Below, piece after piece: positions 34,372-44,903 of a stretch of 64,000 nt of DNA. The stretch lies in contig BSQZ01000036.1 of assembly GCA_033239005.1 (NCBI GenBank), positions 4,546,001 to 4,610,000 on the forward strand, in the 5' to 3' direction. Position 1 is the first letter of the stretch. The number at the start of each line of letters is the position of its first letter. A program made the position numbers and the translations under genes. Source of the DNA: Lamellibrachia satsuma (taxonomy: Eukaryota; Annelida; Polychaeta; Sabellida; Siboglinidae). The notes below the pieces were generated by a model, which worked only from the letters and a program-made list of their open reading frames with translations, was not told where the DNA came from and did no database searches.

Positions 34372-35404
34372 ATGACTGACACCATAATGTATTTTAATAA
34401 TATACCTTTCAAATGATGTATAACTCTTTGCAATAACTTAATTTTCTCAAAATGGTTCAGCATAGCTAATTATACCCACTGACTCAGTGGTATTAGTATT
34501 ACCGACTCGGTCTGAATGCCTGCCGACAGGGCTGCTTAAGGATATCCGCGTACAAACGTCCTGCAAGAAAACACGCGGCAGAGAATCCATGATTGGAAAC
34601 TCAATTAGGTTAATAACATTTCAATACCTCAGTCATGATTCCATCGTCATCATTTTCCCTCCCACTGAACGCACTTTTTAACTTCTCCATTGCTAATGCT
34701 TACTGCAGGAAGTTGATTTGATTTCGTGGTAAACTTGTGACCCCCTACGACTTTGATCAAAAGTATATAGGGAGCAATGATTATTTCATTCCCAAAACGG
34801 CAAATAACTGTCACCAAGCATCTTATTTTATTTCAATTCAATATCTTTATTCCGGACTCACCAGAGCACATGTATATGCATCATTCATGCGATCTGAGTT
34901 CCATATGTTATTGTACAAAATAAAACATTAAAATAATACAATACAGCTTGCACCAATGTTTGCGAATTCTTTATGAAAAATGCAAGCTAGTGACTAATAT
35001 ATCCCATATGATATAATTAGATGAACTATCTAATCTACACACAAATCTATATACTAAGTTTCTAATTACAGATTGACAATATTGTACATCAGAGTGCATA
35101 AAAAACGGTGTTTTCATACTTAGATAAACCACTATTTTTTTTATGATGTGTAATGTGTAATCTATTTACAGTTGAGTTTTTGCAGTTCCACCATAACTAG
35201 ACAGAATATATTGGTGAACAATATGTATGGAACATAATTCATGCTTAAATCATAATAATCATTGTAATTTAAGTAAATTGAGCATGACACTGGCTAAAAT
35301 ATCTAGAAACTAAATGCTACCTATTATACATATGTACATGCCTGGTACAGAAGATCAACTTAATATTTCCTAGGACAGTACATAAGGCATCTTCAATGAA
35401 TAAT
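34372..35404. other. Unassigned intergenic stretch
   Basis: No gene or repeat family recognised. On minus near 34590 a short open frame begins MDSLPRVFLQDV, but it has no donor in the expected phase. Confidence 0.35.
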
Positions 35405-35612
35405 TCTTTTATTATTGCATTACTCCCTCATTCAGTCCTCTTTGCTCCCACTGGGAAGTAAGGCACCAACCAATCTCCTTCAGCCAGCCAAGTCTTCAGC
35501 GAGTCAGCTGAGTTCGTTCCAGGTCTTCCCAGCCAGCTCTATTTCTCCTTCCACAGTTCGTCTCCAGGTGTCCAGTGGTCTGCTTCGTCTCCCTTTTCCA
35601 GGTGGTGTCCAT
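35405..35612 (-). pseudogene. LINE C-terminal fragment (RTE/L2-like tail)
   Basis: The minus strand reads GRRSRPLDTWRRTVEGEIEL, AGKTWNEL and then LVGALLPSGSKED, with one stop and small shifts. This R.RP..TWRRTVE.E....GKTW.EL...A.DR..WR..V.AL pattern is the common C-terminal tail of one group of LINEs. Confidence 0.75.
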
Positions 35613-35948
35613 TGAAAGAACTAAACACTAATTGATTTACACCCCAGTTACCCCAAAAGCATACATTTATCATTTCGTGAAACAATTCCATGTATGATTA
35701 TTTCTCCACTACCGATGGAGTGAAGCTGGGTGGGTTTTGTTCCCTATTTTATTATTATTATTACATATATATATATATATATATATAAAATGAAAAAATT
35801 TCCCCCATTTTATTATACAAGCATGCACACACACACCTTTCTCTCTCTCTATATAAATGGATTGTTGTGTACCATACAAGTAAAATGGGGAATCAGGACA
35901 ACTGCCATATTTAATAAGTTGGCATTTTGACTGGTTAAATTTTAAATC

Positions 35949-36000
<52 letters not shown>

Positions 36001-38125
36001 TTGTTAACAAGACTCAGCATGTCTGGGTTTGGTTGTATGATAGGTCATAAGTATTATGGTGCTACCGGCTACGCAGATTATATATCTGTAATAGCTCCAT
36101 CAATATATGATTCTACAATTTGCATAATAATGCTCTCTCGTCTTTTCATGGTAGTGGTTCACATGTCATGTCACAAGTTTCAATTACATATTGTCACAAT
36201 TCAAACTTGATGCCACAACCTTCTGTAATATGAACACTAATTATTATTTATAATCTCATTCAAAAACCACTATCATGAAGGGCTGGATGAGAAATTACTG
36301 AGCAAAATTTCATTTGCAAAGGATGTGTTGTACAATATAGAGAATGCGTGTAGCACTAATTTTTATTAAAGACGAGTTGTTCTCATTGCTCTGTTTTGTG
36401 CACCTAGTAAACATTCTTTTAACTGAATTGTACACATTGTAGTACGAATAAATACATTATCATATTGAGAATTTTTTCTTCAGCATTTCAATTCATAAAT
36501 TTGAGCGAAATTATTTTATAATACTAATGTTCAACAGATATCGCAATTATATCTTGATATTTATTGATATTATTTGGTGGTTAAAGTATATTGAACCCCC
36601 AACTTTGCATCCCCAATATTTAACAGCTTCAGATGCCTATGGTTAATCTGTGCGCACATGTGACAAATCTAATAAATAACGTGTTATGGAGGTAATTGTT
36701 TGCTTAAAGCGTACATATCGCACGCATGAACGCCCGCAACCACACACACCAATTAGCTACTCCATTTTTTCACTTAAACTGTCTAATATAGTGGTTGAAT
36801 TGTGTTGTGATTATGTCAGACTGAACATTTATTGCATTAATTATCTAATCCAGAATTAAAATATTTGTTATCACTGGTCAGCTAATCTTATGTGCTCTAT
36901 GATGCTGCCTAACGACTATGTATACATTATATGCAGTTTGGATAAGGGGGTCCAAACTTTGGCTAAGTGCTACTTGTGTTCTGCTATATTATCCAAATGA
37001 TTTATAAATCCAAAATCCCAGCTAGTGTAAAACGTTTCTGGTATTATAATTTTCATCCACTTATCATAACTGCCAAAAAATGTGTAAAAGGCAACTGATG
37101 TGACATTACTGTCACTCTTCACACGAAACAAAATGAAGCCATTATGTGCTTACATGGTTGAGATGAAGGACACGTTTATCATTGTGTTTGTGTAATTGTG
37201 TAGTCTCGCTTAGCCTCAATTATCCACGCTCTATGATAGGTAACCAATTGACTCAAAAGCTAAGTCTTGAAATAACAGTAAACTTTTCTAAGTTTATAGA
37301 AAGCATTCTAATCAATTTTAAACATAGATTATATTGACACATAGTAAAATAAAACGGAACTGCAAACGTTAATATTTTGGTTGTGGGTTCGAAGCCCAGA
37401 AGAGTAAACATTCGTCACACTGTTATTTTAGGGTATCTTTTATTTTGTATAAAACTATTAGAAACTTATTTTTGTTATCCAAAACATACATACCGGGGGT
37501 AATTAATATATAACATCAATTATACACGCAAATATGAATTAATCTGATCAGTGATCCCATTTGACGGCAGAAGAAGTCAAAAGATAAGTCTCAGTGAGAG
37601 TGAGTTTGGCTAAGTGAAACATGTATTACTACTACATTATTAGTGATGTACATGACACACATGTATCACATTATGCTGACAAGTGTTAACATATATCACC
37701 TTTCATAGAATAACGTCAACGTTAATAATACACTTCTGGGCGATGATATGTTGACAAACATCATTATTGCATAGCTGATAAAATACCCGCATCCCCAAAA
37801 ATCACAGTGTTTTATCATTGTTAATACTATTATACAAAATTATGTTGATTCTTGACAAACAGTCCTCACAAAAATATAACATTGATAGTATACTAAACAG
37901 TATACTATCAATGTTATATTTTTGTATTTACAAGTCAACCCTCACTTTACAGGCTGTTTCAGCCACATTAGTGACATATCTGAACGCACACTGTTTGATG
38001 AAACCCAAGATTACTTTTCAGAACATAAAACTGCATCTGTACCAGTCCAGTCCTGTGCTTAACAGAGTAATGCAGCAAACTTTAATTAAATGCAGATCCC
38101 TGAGCAGTCAAGTTTCGCCTGAGTA
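35613..38125. other. Unassigned intergenic stretch with TA tracts and a palindrome
   Basis: It contains (TA)n tracts at about 35765-35787 and 35950-35997 and a perfect palindrome at 37868-37925. On the minus strand an ATTAAA (38081-38086) about 40 nt past the MIPEP stop may be its poly(A) signal. Nothing else is recognised. Confidence 0.4.
37868..37925. repeat. Perfect 27-bp palindrome with 4-nt loop
   Basis: The arm ACAAAAATATAACATTGATA plus GTATACT is followed by AAAC and then its exact inverse. There are no mismatches over 27 bp. It is about 200 bp beyond the MIPEP stop on the minus strand. Confidence 0.95.
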
Positions 38126-40213
38126 TCACTGTTCCGTATCATCAATGAGAGACTGAACGAGTCTGTCGGTGGTGGGGCTCTCGTTCAACATGGCTTCGAC
38201 CAGGACGTCCGGGGGGACGCCCCCACCATGAGCTAGCACTTGGTCCCTGAATCGCTGACCCATCGTACGGCTGAACGGGTCGTCCTTGAAACAGTGTTGC
38301 CAGATCCTCGATGCAACAGCCCGCGACATCAGGTACGAGTAATACTTGGCACCGTAGCCGACAAAATGGCCAAACCTCAACTGCCAGGCAGTGTTCGGCA
38401 CATAGGGGATGTTGTAATACTGGTTCTGCACTTCGGCAAGGAGCTCAGTTGTTGTCTTGCCAAGTGGATGTTTGCCATGATACTCCTGATCGAGTACAGA
38501 GTAAAACAGTTGTAGCTGCATGTCAGACGCAGCAAACATTTGCTTTGCCTGACACAGACGATTCAGCATGTTCTCAGGCAAAGGTTCACCCGTCTTCCAG
38601 TGGCGAGCAAATGTTGACAGCACACGGTAGTCATTGGCAAAGTACTCCATCAACACCGAAGGCACTTCTGCAAAGTCTGTCGGACAGCGAGTCCCAGTGA
38701 CGTGCTGATAGCGAGTGCGACCAAGCATGGAGTGCATTGCATGGCCGAATTCGTGGAACAAATTCTCGACCATTGAAGGGGTTAGCAGGGATGGTTTCGT
38801 GCGATGCGGTGGTGGCAGGTTCAACATGAGCACGACGACTGGACTCTGGTATGTGCCGGATTCGGTCTGACGTCCTCCTCGGACGGTGAAGTGGCAATCC
38901 TGGTGGGGCTTGCCAGCGCGCTCGAACAGGTCGCAGTAGATGTAACCGAGAGTGCCTTCTGTCTCGTGCGTCACGGCCAACTTATGCACGTCAGGTGACC
39001 ACAGTTCACCGAACCCTGCAGGCGTGTACTCGAGAGTTACGCCGTACAGACTTCGGAATAATGTGCTCAGACCTTCCATGCATCCGCCCAGTGAAAAGTA
39101 TGGACTAAGATCAACACTGCCGAGCTCACACACCTCATTTCGGGAAATGTTGCTGTAATACGCAGTGTCCCACGGGTGTATTCTCTTACTGGTGCAGCCA
39201 TGACACAACTTCACTTTCTCCAACTGCTCGAAGTCAGCCTCGGCTTTTGGCCAAAGCTTGTCAGCTAAACTGTCAAGAAACTGTTTCACATTCTCTGTGC
39301 TGTTTGCGAGTGTGCCATTCAGCGCTCTTTGACTGTATGTCTCAAAGCCGACTAGCCTGGCAAGCTGGTAACGATCAGTCAGAAGTGATTGAAGGATTTC
39401 CATCTGGTGTTGATCTGGGTGCAAGTATGCCATGTAGGCAGCCTCCCTGATCAGATCGCTGCGGTGATCAGAGAACAATCCTTGTACCTGTACATCGTGC
39501 ATGTCAGTGTGGAACACATACTGAAGGTGCTTTGGCAACATGTCTCGGCTCACTTTAGTCGGCTTCTGGCAGCCCTGCATAAACTGTGTGCCGAGCATCA
39601 GAATATGTTCGTTCAGCTCCACAAACTTACTCCTCTCGTTTTCAGACAGGTGAATGCCGCTCTGTTCGAAGTCAAACATGAACAACTCAGCAACCCTCTT
39701 GTCAGTCGCATCCGTTTCAACTGTATCACCATGCGCTATGACATGCTTGAGTGAGCGATGAATGTCAATGTTGGTGTTCAATTTCTCTACGAGCGCACTG
39801 ATAGAGACACATGCGTCCTCTGCTGCTTGTACATATCGGTCATCTGGGTGTGCCACACGCACGAAATCGGCCATGTCAGCCACTTGACACAGGCTGTCGG
39901 ATAGCTGGTCAAATACTTCAACAATTTTGCGCTTGCGCCCTCTGTCGGTCGCCTCTTTCACCAGTTTCTCCGTCGCGTTGCATGCCCCCTCTTGCAACAA
40001 GTAGAACCCCGTGTAGTCTTTCAGCTGCGGTATCCCGAACAGCCCGACGCATTCTCGGTTGAGACTTAGATTTATTCGCTGTTCGGGCTTCGTGTTGAAC
40101 GCGGTTCCGAGCGGAGACCAGGTCGATACATTTCGGCTGCATGACGATAACGCATCCCACCGTTTGAACACGTTCTTGCCAAATTGTGTTAAAATCATTC
40201 TCATCTGGTACAT
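38126..40213 (-). CDS. MIPEP: Mitochondrial intermediate peptidase, intronless
   Basis: MIPEP is an M3-family zinc metallopeptidase of the mitochondrial matrix. It removes an octapeptide from some imported precursors after the main processing peptidase has cut. The frame gives 695 residues from the ATG at 40213 (human about 713); ATGs at 40204 and 40198 are alternatives. The frame stays open further upstream without a family-like sequence, so that part is taken as 5' leader. The N-terminus is basic with hydroxyl residues, like a presequence (ILTQFGKNVFKRW), then STWSPLGTAFN as in the family. The zinc motif HEFGH is at residues 487-491, followed by AMHSMLGRTRYQHVTGTRCP, and FAEVPSVLMEYF supplies the third ligand region. 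VPNTAWQLRFGHFVGYGA and YYSYLMSRAVAS match the family C-terminus. No stop or frameshift interrupts about 2.1 kb, although the human orthologue is split into many exons. This is either a functional retrogene or a gene that lost its introns. Confidence 0.95.
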   Translation of the reverse strand: MYQMRMILTQFGKNVFKRWDALSSCSRNVSTWSPLGTAFNTKPEQRINLSLNRECVGLFGIPQLKDYTGFYLLQEGACNATEKLVKEATDRGRKRKIVEVFDQLSDSLCQVADMADFVRVAHPDDRYVQAAEDACVSISALVEKLNTNIDIHRSLKHVIAHGDTVETDATDKRVAELFMFDFEQSGIHLSENERSKFVELNEHILMLGTQFMQGCQKPTKVSRDMLPKHLQYVFHTDMHDVQVQGLFSDHRSDLIREAAYMAYLHPDQHQMEILQSLLTDRYQLARLVGFETYSQRALNGTLANSTENVKQFLDSLADKLWPKAEADFEQLEKVKLCHGCTSKRIHPWDTAYYSNISRNEVCELGSVDLSPYFSLGGCMEGLSTLFRSLYGVTLEYTPAGFGELWSPDVHKLAVTHETEGTLGYIYCDLFERAGKPHQDCHFTVRGGRQTESGTYQSPVVVLMLNLPPPHRTKPSLLTPSMVENLFHEFGHAMHSMLGRTRYQHVTGTRCPTDFAEVPSVLMEYFANDYRVLSTFARHWKTGEPLPENMLNRLCQAKQMFAASDMQLQLFYSVLDQEYHGKHPLGKTTTELLAEVQNQYYNIPYVPNTAWQLRFGHFVGYGAKYYSYLMSRAVASRIWQHCFKDDPFSRTMGQRFRDQVLAHGGGVPPDVLVEAMLNESPTTDRLVQSLIDDTEQ

Positions 40214-41699
40214 ATCAGATAACTGCAGGTACCAAGATACAAATGACACCCGCGTAAAAACTAGGTATACCAACCAGACGGCGTGTAACGTCTGTCCTTT
40301 GCCGAGATCAACATTTACAAATTTCTGCGTCCGACGCACGACCTTATTGAACTATTATCGCTCGTGCGGCCGCTTAAAGCAAATACCAATATATTTACGT
40401 TAACCGGGGACCTAACATTGTTCGATTAAGATACTAAATTAAGATTACTAATGCGCGTAAATCAATTATGGGAATAACTTAGTTAGTATAATTTATGTTT
40501 GGGAATAAAGCAGGTATTTCTGGTGATGCATTTTTTAAAAATCGCATTAAATTATAACTAAAAAAATTACGATTGCAAATTGGGATTTTGCTTTTTTCCT
40601 TATTTCTAATTACATTTTCTTTGTGACTTTGTTTAGCCAATTTTGCCTCAATACATAGACGTACTGTGTGAAAAGGACATACCTCGTTTTTAAGGAAAAT
40701 ACATGCAAAAAACTTTCTATTTCGACTATGGGGTGACAAGTTGGTTAGTTTGTGGCTTACTTGGTGGCGCCACTCGTAATGGACACAAATCCCCATTCAT
40801 GTTCCGAACTTCAGAAACACGTGTAACCATGGTACATAGTCACCCGACCTCAACTCAATGCAGACCATTTTCTAATTTGATCCCTGTCTGTCTACTTACG
40901 TATACAACATTATTACAGAAGCCCGTTTAGGGGAAGGTGGGGCATGTCCGCACGCAGTGCAGTAAGTTAATTTTACATATAGCGTGACAGCATGATGTAT
41001 ATGTTATTAAAATATATATTTAATTTGGTTCGCCCGTATATACGGATGCATGAGTTACTGTGTTATATATGACATACACCTTACGACTATGGGGATGCTC
41101 ACCAGCTAACCCATATGTTTCGTTATGAGAGAGATATATTATTTATATGGGCGCGTTTGACCCACCCAAGTAATACTTACGCATAGTACAAGACATATCA
41201 TGTTCTGCATCCTGACATTTACCATTGCAGATCGTGTTCTGCTCTATAGTAATGGACTGAAATACGTGATGGATGTTAGCGGTTATGTCCCAGTACCCTG
41301 GGGCATATCCGCATACCAGTGATCAACACATATTGATAACATATATACGTTTTTCTTAGTGGCGTTGAAGTTTGGCAGTTGAAAGTAGTGAACTACTAAA
41401 TATACAGATTAGCAGTGGCAAGATACCGTATATCTGCTTAGAGGCAGCGGTTTCATATAGACGCCGGCCTACTCTTTATAGCTACGTACGTTAGGAGTTA
41501 TCTCGATCTGGACTCGGGACCACTGACCTATGTACTATATTATATAGGTCAGTGCCCGGAGAAAGACTATTAATCAGTTAATCACGTTGGAAGAAACAAC
41601 CAAATAATTGCCACCAACACAGTTATTTTATTTTGACATTATAACTGTGACCGTCACTTCGTGGACAGGCTGGGGACTGCGTTACGTGAATGAACCCTG
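40214..41699. other. Upstream region of MIPEP; no gene seen
   Basis: The first 125 bp continue the MIPEP frame without homology and include an acceptor-like TACCTGCAG just before the ATG, so a 5' intron is possible. Farther on, GGGGAAGGTGGGGCATGTCC (40931 on) and CTGGGGCATATCCGCATACC (about 41298) look like ends or pieces of a MITE. No coding exon is recognised. Confidence 0.4.
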
Positions 41700-43175
41700 C
41701 GTATTATGTCATTAAAAGAGGGAGTTGTTCCGTTTGAATGGAAAGAAGCAAACATCATACCATTATTTAAAAAGGGTTCGAGAAATAAGTCAGAGAATTA
41801 CAGACCAGTGAGTTTAACGTCAGTGATTTGTAAATTATTAGAAAGGTTAATTAAATACCACATGGTGGACTTTCTCGTTAAGCATCAATTATTAAATTCA
41901 TCTCAACATGGATTCCTTAAAGCGAGGTCATGCTTAACAAATATGTTATGTTTTTTGGAAGAAATCACTAAGTGGATAGACGTGGGATCGCCAGTAGATA
42001 TTATCTACTTAGATTTTCAGAAAGCTTTTGACAAAGTGCCACATCAAAGATTACTACTTAAATTAAAAGCCCATGGTATCGGGGATAGCATAACTGACTG
42101 GATAGAACAATGGCTGACTGACAGAAGACAACGAGTTGTAGTAGATGGAGAAGTTTCAAATTGGAAATCGGTTTTGAGTGGGGTACCTCAAGGATCAATA
42201 TTAGGACCTATATTATTCTTAATTTATATCAATGACTTGGACGACAGTATAACAAGTAACGTACTGAAATTTGCGGATGACACAAAACTGTTTAGAAAGG
42301 TTAATACTGATGGTGATAAACAACATGTACAAAACGATCTAGACAGATTAGTGAAATGGTCTGAGAAATGGCAGATGTTGTTCAATTTGGGGAAATGTAA
42401 ATGCATACATACAGGACATAGGAACTTGAATGTAAACTATAGAATGGGAGATACTGTTCTGGGTACTACTGTAAAAGAAAAGGACTTAGGAGTTACAATA
42501 AGCGCTGATATGAAAGTTTCAGAGCAGTGTGGTATTGCAGCTTCAAAGGGTAATCAAATTCTTGGATTGATTAGAAGAAACATAACATACAAGGGAAAAA
42601 AGTTAATTATACCTCTTTATAAAGCAATAGTTAGACCTCATTTAGAATACTGTATACAAGCATGGAGACCATATCGTAAGAAGGATATAGATACGCTTGA
42701 ACGCATACAAAGGAGAGCAACTAAAATGATTCCAGAACTGAGAGACCTTAGTTATGAAGAACGCCTGACAGAATGTGGTTTAACAACTCTAGAGACAAGG
42801 AGGTTAAGAGGAGATCAGATTGAAGTTTTTAAGATATTGAATGGGTATGAAAATATTGATAGAAATATGTTTTTCTCACTCAAGAAGGATAGCAGAACTA
42901 GAGGACATGAGGTAAAATTAGTAAAGGATCAATGTAGATTGGACATCAGGAAGCACTCGTTCTCACAGAGGACAATAAATGAATGGAACAAATTGTCAAC
43001 AGATTGTGTAACTGCTAGCAGTGTGAATATGTTTAAAAACAAGGTTGACACATATCTCAGGAGGGCGGGCTATAAGTAGATGAACATTGTTGGACTCTCG
43101 ATAAGCCAATGGCTTCCTTGTCCACTTGCCATCTGGGCCTTTGGCTTGGATGGCAAATCTTGTTAAATCTTGTAT
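41700..43175 (+). mobile_element. CR1-like LINE, 5' truncated, with intact RT frame
   Basis: The element starts within ORF2 just before the RT domain and keeps the C-terminus and a 3' UTR. The 3' end carries two copies of AAATCTTGT. Coding capacity lies at 41706-43079. At least six other 3'-end copies of this family occur in the window, so the family has been active in this genome. A short GTATT lies at both edges but is too short to prove a target duplication. Confidence 0.92.
41706..43079 (+). CDS. Non-LTR retrotransposon reverse transcriptase (ORF2 fragment)
   Basis: The 457 residues contain, in order: IPLFKKGSRNKSENYRPVSL (RT fingers), IIYLDFQKAFDKVPH (motif A, catalytic Asp), LSGVPQGSILGPILFLIYIN (motif B), LKFADDTKL (motif C, catalytic DD), LGKCKCIHTG (motif D), DLGVTISADMKVSEQC (motif E region) and RPHLEYCIQAW (thumb). 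The C-terminus is FSQRTINEWNKLSTD. The endonuclease and the first part of ORF2 are missing, so it is not autonomous. The frame has no stops, suggesting a young insertion. The FADD box and overall order fit the CR1/jockey group. Confidence 0.95.
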   Translation: MSLKEGVVPFEWKEANIIPLFKKGSRNKSENYRPVSLTSVICKLLERLIKYHMVDFLVKHQLLNSSQHGFLKARSCLTNMLCFLEEITKWIDVGSPVDIIYLDFQKAFDKVPHQRLLLKLKAHGIGDSITDWIEQWLTDRRQRVVVDGEVSNWKSVLSGVPQGSILGPILFLIYINDLDDSITSNVLKFADDTKLFRKVNTDGDKQHVQNDLDRLVKWSEKWQMLFNLGKCKCIHTGHRNLNVNYRMGDTVLGTTVKEKDLGVTISADMKVSEQCGIAASKGNQILGLIRRNITYKGKKLIIPLYKAIVRPHLEYCIQAWRPYRKKDIDTLERIQRRATKMIPELRDLSYEERLTECGLTTLETRRLRGDQIEVFKILNGYENIDRNMFFSLKKDSRTRGHEVKLVKDQCRLDIRKHSFSQRTINEWNKLSTDCVTASSVNMFKNKVDTYLRRAGYK

Positions 43176-44519
<1,344 letters not shown>

Positions 44520-44903
44520 TTATAAAAGTTCAGCCTTTCCGAGAGCGGCGAAGAACGCCCGACTCTCTGTGAGAAGTCTCTGTAGAGAGTTGAACGCAAC
44601 GAACGCCTGCATGTCACCGAGGTATTGGTTCGACGGAGACTTGTACTCGATCTGCTTCAGTCGCTGGATGGCGCTGGCGTCGAGGCTGATACCACGTGAC
44701 GTCGTTATCTGCTCGAGGGAGCAGGCGATCGGCATGAGGACGTTCCCTTGTATCTGTGACACCTCTTTATTGTACGTCGTCTCCCTGAAGGCCAGCTGGC
44801 GGGGATTAACTCCCGCCCAATATCGCTCGTCGCGACGCACGTGATCAACGTAGATGATGTATGTCATCAGTGATTCCAACAGTTCCAGCAAGGTGGCGTC
44901 CAC
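44520..44903 (-). CDS. Copy 1 exon 4 (helices B-D, stop)
   Basis: The acceptor is TTACTCAG. The 127 codons and stop are exactly as long as exon 4 of copy 3. Shared blocks are VDHVRR.ERYWAG, EVSQ....VLM..ACSL.QI, TTSRGI.LDASAIQR and S.QYL.DM.AFV.FN.L.R. The ending is ALGKAELL. Confidence 0.88.
   Translation of the reverse strand: MDATLLELLESLMTYIIYVDHVRRDERYWAGVNPRQLAFRETTYNKEVSQIQGNVLMPIACSLEQITTSRGISLDASAIQRLKQIEYKSPSNQYLGDMQAFVAFNSLQRLLTESRAFFAALGKAELL

Noticed and set aside
34480..34600. Minus-strand frame MDSLPRVFLQDV as SFT2 first exon
   Set aside because: The start is faintly like MD.L..V of SFT2, but no GT donor follows in phase 0 at a suitable length and the next residues do not match.
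37380..37405. tRNA-like T arm / B box (GGGTTCGAAGCCC)
   Set aside because: The B-box match is good, but no acceptor stem, anticodon arm or A box can be fitted upstream at the right spacing. Taken as chance or a very old SINE trace.
38240..39754. Several open frames on the plus strand opposite MIPEP
   Set aside because: They lie entirely within the MIPEP coding sequence on the other strand and resemble no family.
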